Source of the DNA: Candidatus Kuenenia stuttgartensis
GTDB taxonomy: Bacteria > Planctomycetota > UBA1135 > UBA2386
NCBI GenBank assembly: GCA_945861365.1
Contig: CAMAUH010000321.1
Location: forward strand, 1 to 5,314
Direction of reading: 5' to 3'
DNA length: 5,314 bases
The notes below the pieces were generated by a model. That model had not been told where the DNA came from. It saw only the letters and a program-made list of their open reading frames with translations, and did not search any database. This document shows positions 1 to 5,314 of this stretch, one piece after another; the first letter of the stretch is position 1; each line of letters opens with the position of its first letter. The position numbers were made by a program, and so were the translations under genes.

Positions 1-74
1 TCACCCAGCGCATCCAGCAGACGCTGGCGGCGACCGCGGTGCAGGACGGGATCGATCGAGGCGTCGCGGCTCAC
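1..74 (-). CDS. Probable N-terminal fragment of an unidentified gene (runs off left edge)
   Basis: Reading the minus strand from a GTG at 74-72, the frame stays open to the window edge. It encodes about 24 residues beginning (M)SRDASIDPV and continuing LHRGRRQRLLDALG. The start lies 31 nt after the stop codon of the REC-CheX gene on the same strand, a spacing typical of an operon. No good Shine-Dalgarno sequence precedes the GTG; a weak AGGT lies about 20 nt upstream, too far to be convincing. The same frame is open further upstream into the REC-CheX gene, so the start is uncertain. The basic Arg-Arg-x-Arg-Leu-Leu segment resembles the start of several families, including aminopeptidase P-like proteins, but the fragment is too short to assign a function. 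That a gene begins here is inferred from open frame, position and strand. Confidence 0.4.
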   Translation of the reverse strand, partial: MSRDASIDPVLHRGRRQRLLDALG

Positions 75-105
75 GGCTGCAGTGTGCCGAAGGCGACCTG
101 CCCGA

Positions 106-1020
106 TCACGTCTTCTGCATGCCGGCGACCAGCGACTTCTGCACGCCGGTGCCGCCATCCTTCTTCGTGACCATCAGGAACTCGACCGCGAACTCGAAGT
201 CGCCGATCTTGAACGGCGCCAGGAAGCACAGGTCGTCGCTGACGGTGCGGCGGTGCAGGTCATCGCCGATGTAGACGCTCGGCACCGAGATGTCGAACAG
301 CGGCGCCTTCTGGAAGAGCTCGGTCTTGATGTTGCCGCCGACCATGTTGGTCAGTTCGCCGATCGCGTCGACGAGATCCGTGTCGCCGAGGCCTTCCGCC
401 GAATCCAGCATCAGCATCGCGGCCACCGCTTGCCTCGCGAGGCCCTTCGGCAGGAACAACGAGATCGAACCGCTGAGGAACCCGGCCACGCCGATGCTGC
501 CGATGACCTCGGCGCGGCGGATCTGCGCCTTCTCGCACGTGACGACTCCCGCCGTGACGCGCAGGTTCATCATCGTGCGGAACACGTCGCTGGTCGCCTT
601 GACGATGCAGCGACCGAGGTCCTGGTCCAGGGAACTCGTGGGCTGCTGCGCCTTGTACTCGTCGATCAGCTTCTCGATCGAAGACAACAGGTGCGTGGTG
701 CCGCCGGCCTTCGACAGCACGGCATTGGCCCCCGCTTCCTTGCAGAGCCTCGCCGTCTCCGAGTCCTCCATCGCCGTGAACACCACGATGGGCAGGGCGC
801 GCTGGGCCTTCTTGCAGCGGAAGGTCCGGATGACCTCGATGCCGTCTTTGTCCCTCAGGACATAGTCCGTCAGGATCAGGTCTACCTCGCTGCGGATGAA
901 GGCCTCGTAGGCATCCATGACGGTCGACACCGCGATCACGCGATAGCCCGCCTTCTGGAAGTGCGTCGAGAGGACTTTCGTGAGAGTCGTGGAGTCGTTG
1001 ACCAGCAGGATTGTGTCCAA
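106..1020 (-). CDS. Response regulator: receiver domain fused to a CheX-type phosphatase domain
   Basis: This 304-residue cytoplasmic two-domain signalling protein has a CheY-like receiver at residues 1-122 and a linker to about 135. The receiver shows Asp9 (preceded by Asn8), phosphoacceptor Asp52 in LILTDYVL, Thr82 in VVFTAME and Lys104. The rest matches the CheC/CheX phosphatase superfamily: the signature Glu222-x-x-Asn225 lies in DAIGELTNMVGGNIK, followed by the GGN turn usual in CheX. Only one ExxN site is present, as in CheX; CheC usually has two. CheX removes phosphate from CheY-P, so the fusion may dephosphorylate its own receiver, or the receiver may control the phosphatase (inference). 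The start is TTG at 1020-1018 with AAGGA just upstream; the only upstream in-frame stop (1050-1048) leaves no better start. It lies 80 nt downstream of the lipoprotein gene on the same strand. Odd points: the usual Tyr/Phe switch residue is Val101, and Ala105 replaces the Pro that normally follows the conserved Lys. No chemotaxis kinase or receptor gene is in view. Confidence 0.93.
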   Translation of the reverse strand: MDTILLVNDSTTLTKVLSTHFQKAGYRVIAVSTVMDAYEAFIRSEVDLILTDYVLRDKDGIEVIRTFRCKKAQRALPIVVFTAMEDSETARLCKEAGANAVLSKAGGTTHLLSSIEKLIDEYKAQQPTSSLDQDLGRCIVKATSDVFRTMMNLRVTAGVVTCEKAQIRRAEVIGSIGVAGFLSGSISLFLPKGLARQAVAAMLMLDSAEGLGDTDLVDAIGELTNMVGGNIKTELFQKAPLFDISVPSVYIGDDLHRRTVSDDLCFLAPFKIGDFEFAVEFLMVTKKDGGTGVQKSLVAGMQKT

Positions 1021-1024
1021 GGGT

Positions 1025-1029
1025 TCCTT
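1025..1029 (-). promoter_or_regulatory. Shine-Dalgarno site for the REC-CheX gene
   Basis: On the minus strand AAGGA lies 4 nt before the TTG start codon at 1020-1018. The spacing is short, but this is the only purine-rich ribosome-binding match nearby. It supports the TTG start, which is also where homology to receiver domains begins (DTILLVND). Confidence 0.6.
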
Positions 1030-1100
1030 ATCGGGCGACTTTCGCGCTCATCGACCCCTGGACTCGGCAAGCTTGACGCGGAGTGCCCCGACCGGACCGA

Positions 1101-1565
1101 TCAGTTGAACGGCACCTGCACGAACACGTCGGGGGTGTTCCACTGCAACGGCACCTGCACGAAGACCGGCGTGAACCCGACGGCATCGATCTCCAAGAGG
1201 ACCGTCGCCTCGTCCTCGTTGGCCGCCGGCCCCAGCACCGCGCGGCCATTGTCGTCCTCGAGGAACCCGACCCGCGCCCCGGCCAACAGGTCCTCGTCGA
1301 ACAGCACGCGGCCGTTCACATCGGTCAGGAACCAGTCCTGGTAGGGGCTCGCGAAGGTGCCCCCGTACCACTCCTGGTCCGCTTCCACGATCCGGACCGA
1401 TACGCCCTCCCAGACGAAGTTGGTGACCGGGTCGTAGACCTCGACCAGGATCGACACCAGACGCGCCGGAGCAGGCTGCACGTTCGACGAGCTGCTGCCG
1501 CCTTGGCGACCGCAACCGACCGACAGAAGGGAAAGAGCCACCAACGAGAAGGGCTGAAGGTTCAT
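1101..1565 (-). CDS. Predicted lipoprotein with a beta-sandwich-like domain
   Basis: This 154-residue secreted protein is predicted to be lipid-anchored. A hydrophobic stretch (residues 6-17) ends in the lipobox-like LLSVGC, with Cys18 as the lipidated residue. Gly19 rather than Asp at +2 would favour outer-membrane sorting by the E. coli rule. A Gly/Ser-rich and Pro-rich linker (19-35) follows. Residues 36-139 alternate hydrophobic strands and acidic turns, with T-D-x-N-G-R-V-x-F at 81-89. This pattern is typical of carboxypeptidase-regulatory/transthyretin-like beta-sandwich domains (fold call is inference). No catalytic motif is seen. The C-terminus repeats VFVQVP at 134-139 and 147-152. 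Odd points: the n-region (MNLQPF) has no Lys or Arg, Ser15 occupies the -3 lipobox position instead of the usual Leu, and no Shine-Dalgarno sequence precedes the ATG, so the start is not firmly fixed. The gene diverges from the oligopeptidase and lies upstream of REC-CheX on the same strand. Specific function is unknown. Confidence 0.78.
   Translation of the reverse strand: MNLQPFSLVALSLLSVGCGRQGGSSSSNVQPAPARLVSILVEVYDPVTNFVWEGVSVRIVEADQEWYGGTFASPYQDWFLTDVNGRVLFDEDLLAGARVGFLEDDNGRAVLGPAANEDEATVLLEIDAVGFTPVFVQVPLQWNTPDVFVQVPFN
1108..1163 (-). repeat. 17-nt direct repeat at the lipoprotein 3' end
   Basis: AACGGCACCTGCACGAA (plus-strand reading) occurs at 1108-1124 and again, identically, at 1147-1163. 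The offset is 39 nt, exactly 13 codons, so both copies are read in the same frame and give VFVQVP twice near the protein C-terminus. Identity at synonymous positions points to a recent duplication or gene conversion rather than protein-level convergence alone. Confidence 0.85.
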
Positions 1566-1642
1566 GGGGAGTGCGAGGGCACCGCGCTGCGCAATGCTCG
1601 TGCCAGCCGGAAGCGGACGGGAAACCGCGTTGCCAGAAGGGT

Positions 1643-1660
1643 ACCCCGGGTCCCCGGGGT
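1643..1660. repeat. 18-nt palindrome (8-bp arms) in the divergent spacer
   Basis: ACCCCGGG and CCCGGGGT form perfect 8-bp inverted arms around a central TC. The site lies 77 nt before the lipoprotein start and 141 nt before the peptidase start. A 2-nt loop is too tight for a good RNA hairpin and there is no U-tract, so a protein-binding DNA site is more plausible than a terminator. In DNA this GC-rich, some palindromes arise by chance. Confidence 0.4.
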
Positions 1661-1679
1661 GGCCGAACCGGCAGTCTTG

Positions 1680-1691
1680 TCGCGATCGCGA
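1680..1691. repeat. 12-nt perfect palindrome TCGCGATCGCGA
   Basis: TCGCGATCGCGA is self-complementary across all 12 bases and lies 20 nt from the neighbouring 18-nt palindrome, inside the same divergent spacer. It contains GCGATCGC, an octamer over-represented in some genomes, so it may be a genome-wide repeat word rather than an operator. Confidence 0.35.
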
Positions 1692-1801
1692 GACACCTCG
1701 CGGTCACCAAGGGCGCCCCCAGCGCAGAACAGGCTTCCTCGGTTCGGCGCGCTTGCCTACCGTCCCGCGGCGCCCGGGCCAGCCCGCGGCCAGTCGGCCC
1801 C

Positions 1802-3511
1802 ATGAGTTCCACCGCAGAGCCCTTCCCATCGCCGACTTGGCACTTCGCGCCAGCCGGCCTCGACGCCGGCTCGCCGGCCCAGCTCGAGCCCCTGTTCGAC
1901 GACCTGCTCCACCGCCGCCTGGACGATGCCGACGACCTGCGGCGATGGCTGCGCGACGAGAGCGAGCTGCAGGCAAGGATCGCAGCCGAGCAGGCTCACC
2001 GCTACGTGGCGATGACGCGCCGAACCGACGACGCCGCGGCGAAGGCCGCCTACCTGGCGATGGAGAACGAGGTGATGCCGCGCGTGAAGGTGCGCTCCGA
2101 CGAACTCGATCGTCGGCTGCTCGCCACGCCGGCGCTGGCCCAGCTGGGCCCGGAGTACGACGTCGTGCTGCGCAAGCGCCGCACGCAGGTCGCCCTGTTT
2201 CGCGCCGAGAACACCGAACTGCAACGCGAAGAAGCCGACCTGCAGACCCAGCAGCAGGCCCTGGTCGCCGGGGTCACGGTCGAGTTCGGCGGCAAGACGC
2301 TGACGCTGCAGCAGGTCGCGCCGTTCTTCGAGAGCCAGGACCGCGCCCAGCGCGAAGCCGCCTACCGGGCAGCACTGGCGGCGCGGCGCACGATCTGGCC
2401 CAAAGCCGAAGCGCTGTTCGATCGCCTGATCGCGCTACGCACGCAGATCGGCCGCAACGCCGGGTTCACGACCTACACGCCGTTCCGCTTCCAGGATCTC
2501 GGCCGCTACGACTACGACGCACAGACGTGCCGCCAGCTGCACGACGCCATCGCCGAGCACGTGGTGCCGGCGGTGCGCAGCCTCGATGCCGACCGCGCCA
2601 AGCGCCTGGGCATCCCGCAACTGCGCCCGTGGGACCTCGAGGTCGACACCGAAGGGCGCGCGGCGCTGCGGCCGTTCGCCAGCGAGGACGAACTGATCGA
2701 ACTGTGCCGCCGCCTGCTGCACGCGGTCGAACCGGAGTTCGCCGACTGGCTGCTGGCGCTGCGCAGCCGCGGGCTGCTCGACCTGATGAGCCGCAAGGGC
2801 AAGGCGCCGGGCGGCTACCAGTACCAGCTCGAGGACGAACGCGTGCCGTTCATCTTCGCCAACGGCGTCGGCCTGCACGGCGACGTGCAGACGCTGATGC
2901 ACGAGTCCGGCCACGCGATCCACTCGCTGCTGTGCCGGCACCACGACCTGCTGCAACTGCGCGACTACCCCATCGAGATCGCCGAGACGGCGAGCATGTC
3001 GATGGAACTGCTCGGCCTCGAGCACATCGGCACGGTCTACTCGCCCGCCGACGCCAGCCGCACGCGCAAGAAGCACCTCGAGCACGTGCTGCGCACGCTG
3101 ACCTGGATCGCGTCGATCGACGCGTTCCAGCACTGGGTCTACGCGCAACCGCGCCACAGCCACGAAGAACGTCGCGTCGCCTGGCTCGACATCCGCCGCC
3201 GCTTCGGCGGCGCCATCGACTGGAGCGGCCTCGACGACGCGCTGGCGATGCAGTGGATCGCGCAGAGCCACCTGTTCACGCACGCCTTCTACTACATCGA
3301 GTACGGCATCGCGCAGCTGGCGGCGCTGCAGGTCTGGCAGCGCTACCGGCGCGATCCGCGCGCGGCGCTGGCGAACTACCGCCGGGCCCTGGCGCTCGGC
3401 GGCAGCAAGCCGCTGCCCGAACTGTTCGCGGCGCTCGACGTGCGCTTCGACCTGTCGGCCAAGATGGTCGGCGAGCTGGTCGCCGACGTGATGGGCGCGA
3501 TCCGCGAGTGA
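1802..3511 (+). CDS. M3-family zinc oligopeptidase (PepF/thimet-like)
   Basis: This 569-residue cytoplasmic metallopeptidase should cleave short peptides rather than folded proteins, in peptide recycling. Its catalytic site is the M3 signature HESGH: His367 and His371 bind zinc and Glu368 is the general base. Glu395 in EIAETASM, 24 residues after the second His, is the third ligand. A second conserved block near the C-terminus, THAFYYIEYGIAQL, supplies His494 and Tyr497/Tyr498/Tyr501, which in M3 enzymes stabilise the transition state. Residues 1-150 are helical and charged, as in the family's N-terminal lobe. No signal peptide or membrane segment is seen. Length is slightly below the usual 600 or so, but both ends look complete. 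The ATG at 1802 was chosen because family-like sequence (TWHFAPAGLDAG) begins directly after it; the open frame continues upstream to 1571 but is only Arg/Pro/Gly-rich noise. No Shine-Dalgarno sequence is evident. The stop is 6 nt from the convergent DUF72 stop. Exact subfamily is not resolved. Confidence 0.95.
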   Translation: MSSTAEPFPSPTWHFAPAGLDAGSPAQLEPLFDDLLHRRLDDADDLRRWLRDESELQARIAAEQAHRYVAMTRRTDDAAAKAAYLAMENEVMPRVKVRSDELDRRLLATPALAQLGPEYDVVLRKRRTQVALFRAENTELQREEADLQTQQQALVAGVTVEFGGKTLTLQQVAPFFESQDRAQREAAYRAALAARRTIWPKAEALFDRLIALRTQIGRNAGFTTYTPFRFQDLGRYDYDAQTCRQLHDAIAEHVVPAVRSLDADRAKRLGIPQLRPWDLEVDTEGRAALRPFASEDELIELCRRLLHAVEPEFADWLLALRSRGLLDLMSRKGKAPGGYQYQLEDERVPFIFANGVGLHGDVQTLMHESGHAIHSLLCRHHDLLQLRDYPIEIAETASMSMELLGLEHIGTVYSPADASRTRKKHLEHVLRTLTWIASIDAFQHWVYAQPRHSHEERRVAWLDIRRRFGGAIDWSGLDDALAMQWIAQSHLFTHAFYYIEYGIAQLAALQVWQRYRRDPRAALANYRRALALGGSKPLPELFAALDVRFDLSAKMVGELVADVMGAIRE

Positions 3512-3517
3512 ACGAGC

Positions 3518-4321
3518 TCAGCTGCCGGCCGCGCGCTCGCGATACCAGGCCAGCAAGTCGTCGATGACCTTCACGGCGCTGCCGTGGAAGTGGTTGTTGG
3601 CGACCACCAGCGTCGCCGCAGCCTGCGCGCGGATTCGTTCGATGCGCGCGCCGAGCTGCTCGACCTCGTCGGCCGAGTAGCGCCAGTCGTAGACCTCGTT
3701 GCGGCCCGCTCCCTTGCGGAACCACGCGCGGTTGCGGCCGTGCAGCCGGAAGTACGCGAAGTCCCCCGGCGCTCGCACGCCGGTCACATCGCGCGAGAAG
3801 CCGCCGACCATGCCGGGATAGTCGAGTTCGAGCACGCCGACGCCCATGCGCTGCATCGCCTGCAGGCCGGCCGCCGCGTTCCACGACGCGTGCCGCAGTT
3901 CGACGAACAGGCGTCCGGCGCCCGCGAACGCATTCGCCAGCCGCGCCACGTGGTCGATCGACGACGTGGTGCACGGCAGCTCATGGTTGAACTGCGCCAG
4001 CAGGCCGAGCAACCGTCCCGATTCCTGCAGCGGCACGAAGCCTTCGATCGTGCGCGCGACCAACGCGTCGTCGAACCGCCGCGCGTGCGTGAACTCCTGC
4101 GGCAGCTTCGCGGTGAAGCGCGTGCCGAGATCCGCGGTGCGCTCGGCCCACGAGCGGCAGTTCTTCGCCGACGGCAGGCCATAGAACGTGCTGTTGATCT
4201 CGATCAGCCCCACGCGCTGTGCGACCGCGCGCAGCGTGTCCTTGCAGCCGCGCGGGTAGACGACGTCCTTCCAGTCGTCGTACGACCAGCCAGCGACGCC
4301 GAACAGCACTTCGCCGCCCAC
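3518..4321 (-). CDS. DUF72 (YecE-like) TIM-barrel protein
   Basis: This 267-residue protein is a full-length member of the DUF72/YecE family, whose biochemical function is not established. The family markers appear in order: GVAGWSY (8-14), EINSTFYGLP (41-50), FTAKLPQEFTH (69-79), AQFN (109-112), VELRHASW (140-147), YFRLHGRN (190-197), YDWRYSADE (211-219) and NNHFHGSAVKV (242-252). Conserved Glu, His, Arg and Asn at the strand ends are consistent with an active-site pocket of a TIM barrel (family knowledge plus inference). There is no signal peptide, so it should be cytoplasmic. The start is GTG at 4321-4319: GAAGGG lies 7 nt upstream, inside the end of rarA, and the family N-terminus begins within 10 residues. 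It follows rarA by 3 nt on the same strand, which indicates translational coupling and a shared transcript. A link to replication repair is suggested only by this neighbour. Confidence 0.95.
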   Translation of the reverse strand: MGGEVLFGVAGWSYDDWKDVVYPRGCKDTLRAVAQRVGLIEINSTFYGLPSAKNCRSWAERTADLGTRFTAKLPQEFTHARRFDDALVARTIEGFVPLQESGRLLGLLAQFNHELPCTTSSIDHVARLANAFAGAGRLFVELRHASWNAAAGLQAMQRMGVGVLELDYPGMVGGFSRDVTGVRAPGDFAYFRLHGRNRAWFRKGAGRNEVYDWRYSADEVEQLGARIERIRAQAAATLVVANNHFHGSAVKVIDDLLAWYRERAAGS

Positions 4322-4324
4322 GGC

Positions 4325-5314
4325 TCAGCCCTTCGTGCCGCGCCGCAAGCGATCGTTCGCGGCCATGCGTTCGGCGACCTTCTGCTCGAAGCCGCGCTCG
4401 CCCGGCGTGAAGAACACCGCCCCGCGCAGCTCCGGCGGCAGGCACTCCATCGCGGCGACACCGGCCGCGGTGTCGTGCGCGTAGACGTAGCCCTGCCCGT
4501 GGCCGAGGTCCTTGCCGAGCGCCGTCGCCGCGTTGCGCAGATGCAGCGGCACCGGATGCTGGGCGCCGGCGCGCACCGCCTCGCTGGCGGCCGTGATCGC
4601 ACGGATCACCGCGTTGCTCTTCGGTGCTGCCGCCAGGTAGACGACCGCTTCGGTCAGTGGCAGCCGCCCTTCCGGCAAGCCGAGGAACTGCAACGCGTGC
4701 AGCGCCGAGACCGCGACCTGCAGCGCCATCGGGTCGGCGAGCCCGACATCTTCCGCGGCGACCGCGACCAACCGCCGCGCCGCGTGCACCGGATCGGCGC
4801 CGGCTTCCAGCGCGCGCGCGAGCCAGTACACCGCCGCCTGCACATCCGAGTTGCGCAGGCTTTTGTGCAACGCCGACAGCAGGTCGAAGTGCTGGTCGCC
4901 ATCCTTGTCGTGCGCCAGCGCGCGATGCTGGAACGCCTCGACGATGCTCGCCGCCGTGATCGCGTCGCCGTCGACGCAGGTCGCCGCACACGCCTCGATG
5001 CAGCCGAGCGCACGCCGCGCATCGCCGCCCGCCAGCGCCACCACGCGCGCGAGCGCCGCGTCGTCGATCGTCAACCGCCGCACGCCGAGGCCCCGTTCGG
5101 CATCGGTGAGCGCCACCCGCACGATGCGCGCCACCGCCGCTTCCGGCAGCGGCTGCAGCGGCACCACGCGGCAGCGCGACAGCAAGGCACCGGTCACCGC
5201 GAACGAAGGGTTCTCGGTCGTCGCGCCGACCAGCACCAGGTCACCGCGTTCGACGTGCGGCAGGAACGCGTCCTGCTGCGCCTTGTTGAACCGGTGGATC
5301 TCGTCGACGAACAG
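4325..5314 (-). CDS. rarA: RarA/MgsA-type AAA+ ATPase (replication-associated recombination protein A), 5'-truncated by window edge
   Basis: The C-terminal 329 residues of RarA (E. coli YcaJ; homologue of yeast Mgs1 and human WRNIP1) are present, a clamp-loader-like DNA-dependent ATPase acting at stalled replication forks and single-strand gaps. Numbering from the first codon in view, Walker B LFVDEIHRFNK is at 1-11 (Asp4, Glu5), sensor 1 GATTENPSF at 30-38, the arginine-finger segment LLSRCR at 44-49, and sensor 2 GGDARRAL at 96-103. The tetramerisation region follows, with HFDLLSALHKSLR, AEDVGLADP, YLAAAPKSNAV and VPLHLRNA, and a typical C-terminus with HDTAAG and FTPGERGFE. The frame is open to the last base of the window. 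Compared with the E. coli protein (about 447 residues), roughly 110 N-terminal residues, including Walker A, lie outside. The gene ends 3 nt before the DUF72 GTG, so the two are probably co-transcribed. No frameshift or missing catalytic residue is visible in the part seen. Confidence 0.97.
   Translation of the reverse strand: MFVDEIHRFNKAQQDAFLPHVERGDLVLVGATTENPSFAVTGALLSRCRVVPLQPLPEAAVARIVRVALTDAERGLGVRRLTIDDAALARVVALAGGDARRALGCIEACAATCVDGDAITAASIVEAFQHRALAHDKDGDQHFDLLSALHKSLRNSDVQAAVYWLARALEAGADPVHAARRLVAVAAEDVGLADPMALQVAVSALHALQFLGLPEGRLPLTEAVVYLAAAPKSNAVIRAITAASEAVRAGAQHPVPLHLRNAATALGKDLGHGQGYVYAHDTAAGVAAMECLPPELRGAVFFTPGERGFEQKVAERMAANDRLRRGTKG
4329..4334 (-). promoter_or_regulatory. 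Shine-Dalgarno site for the DUF72 gene, inside the rarA 3' end
   Basis: On the minus strand GAAGGG lies 7 nt before the GTG start at 4321-4319. It overlaps the last codons of rarA (Thr-Lys-Gly-stop), consistent with translational coupling between the two genes, and it decides the GTG start. Confidence 0.6.

Larger units (their letters stand above)
1566..1801. promoter_or_regulatory. Divergent intergenic region between the lipoprotein and M3 peptidase genes
   Basis: These 236 nt separate two genes transcribed away from each other, so promoters for both should lie here (inference from gene layout). I could not find convincing -35/-10 pairs on either strand in this GC-rich stretch. Open frames cross it but have unstructured Arg/Pro/Gly-rich translations and no family resemblance. 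Neither flanking start codon has a recognisable Shine-Dalgarno sequence. The notable content is two palindromes, at 1643-1660 and 1680-1691, which are possible operator sites. Confidence 0.5.

Noticed and set aside
1021..1100. Possible promoter or terminator in the 80-nt gap between lipoprotein and REC-CheX genes
   Set aside because: A TTGCCG on the minus strand resembles a -35 box, but no acceptable -10 lies 16-18 nt on, and no stable hairpin with a U-tract was found. Only the Shine-Dalgarno site is supported.
82..1344. A 420-codon plus-strand open frame antisense to the REC-CheX and lipoprotein genes
   Set aside because: It crosses two well-supported minus-strand genes, and its Arg/Asp/Leu-rich translation resembles no protein family. 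It is explained by codon bias on the other strand.
1652..1760. A tRNA-like beginning (GGGGTGGCCGAACCGGCAG) in the divergent spacer, resembling a tRNA-Leu/Ser D-arm
   Set aside because: No 3' acceptor partner pairs with the 5' stem, no proper anticodon stem is found, and the only GGTTCG-like segment lacks T-arm pairing.
1048..1812. A 254-codon minus-strand open frame covering the lipoprotein and the divergent spacer
   Set aside because: Its frame lacks a signal peptide or domain and is Arg/Gly-rich. The alternative frame has a lipobox and alternating beta-strand pattern, so that one was chosen.
2435..3283. A 282-codon minus-strand open frame inside the M3 peptidase
   Set aside because: It is antisense to a clear gene, Ala/Val/Arg-rich with no motif, and typical of antisense frames in GC-rich coding DNA.
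1564..3567. A 667-codon open frame on the plus strand overlapping the M3 peptidase in another frame
   Set aside because: It is a shadow of the peptidase: very GC-rich third positions remove stops from the alternative frames. Its translation is Arg/Ala/Pro/Gly-rich with no motif, whereas the other frame carries the full M3 signature.
3981..4991. A 336-codon minus-strand open frame spanning the rarA/DUF72 junction
   Set aside because: It is out of frame with both genes and gives an Arg/Ala/Gly-rich translation. The frames used by rarA and DUF72 show unmistakable family motifs.

Overview
The window is very GC-rich DNA (G or C at most third codon positions) from a bacterium, almost fully packed with protein-coding genes. 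No rRNA, tRNA, insertion sequence, CRISPR array or phage gene is visible. The predicted lipoprotein and the CheX-type chemotaxis phosphatase domain suggest a Gram-negative, environmental, possibly motile organism. Planctomycetota, Myxococcota or a similar high-GC lineage would fit, but the sequence does not settle the phylum.

Layout from left to right. Positions 1-74 (minus) hold the probable first 24 codons of a gene that runs off the left edge. Positions 106-1020 (minus) encode a response regulator receiver domain fused to a CheX-type phosphatase domain. Positions 1101-1565 (minus) encode a small predicted lipoprotein with a beta-sandwich-like domain. A 236-nt divergent spacer (1566-1801) carries two strong palindromes. 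Positions 1802-3511 (plus) encode a complete M3-family zinc oligopeptidase. It converges, with only 6 nt between stop codons, on a minus-strand pair: a DUF72 (YecE-like) TIM-barrel protein at 3518-4321, and upstream of it the AAA+ ATPase RarA/MgsA at 4325-5314, whose N-terminus lies beyond the right edge.

There are three transcription blocks. The first is rarA followed by DUF72 (minus), separated by 3 nt and very probably one operon concerned with replication-fork or genome maintenance, although DUF72 function is unknown. The second is the oligopeptidase alone (plus), for cytoplasmic peptide turnover. The third is lipoprotein, then REC-CheX, then the edge gene (minus), which may be co-transcribed. 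No CheA kinase or receptor gene is in view, so the partner of the REC-CheX protein cannot be named.

Most of this is ordinary housekeeping and signalling content; I see no clear new multi-gene system. The items most worth a second look are the REC-CheX fusion with its unusual receiver residues, the rarA-DUF72 pairing, the recent-looking 13-codon duplication at the lipoprotein C-terminus, and the two palindromes in the divergent spacer.
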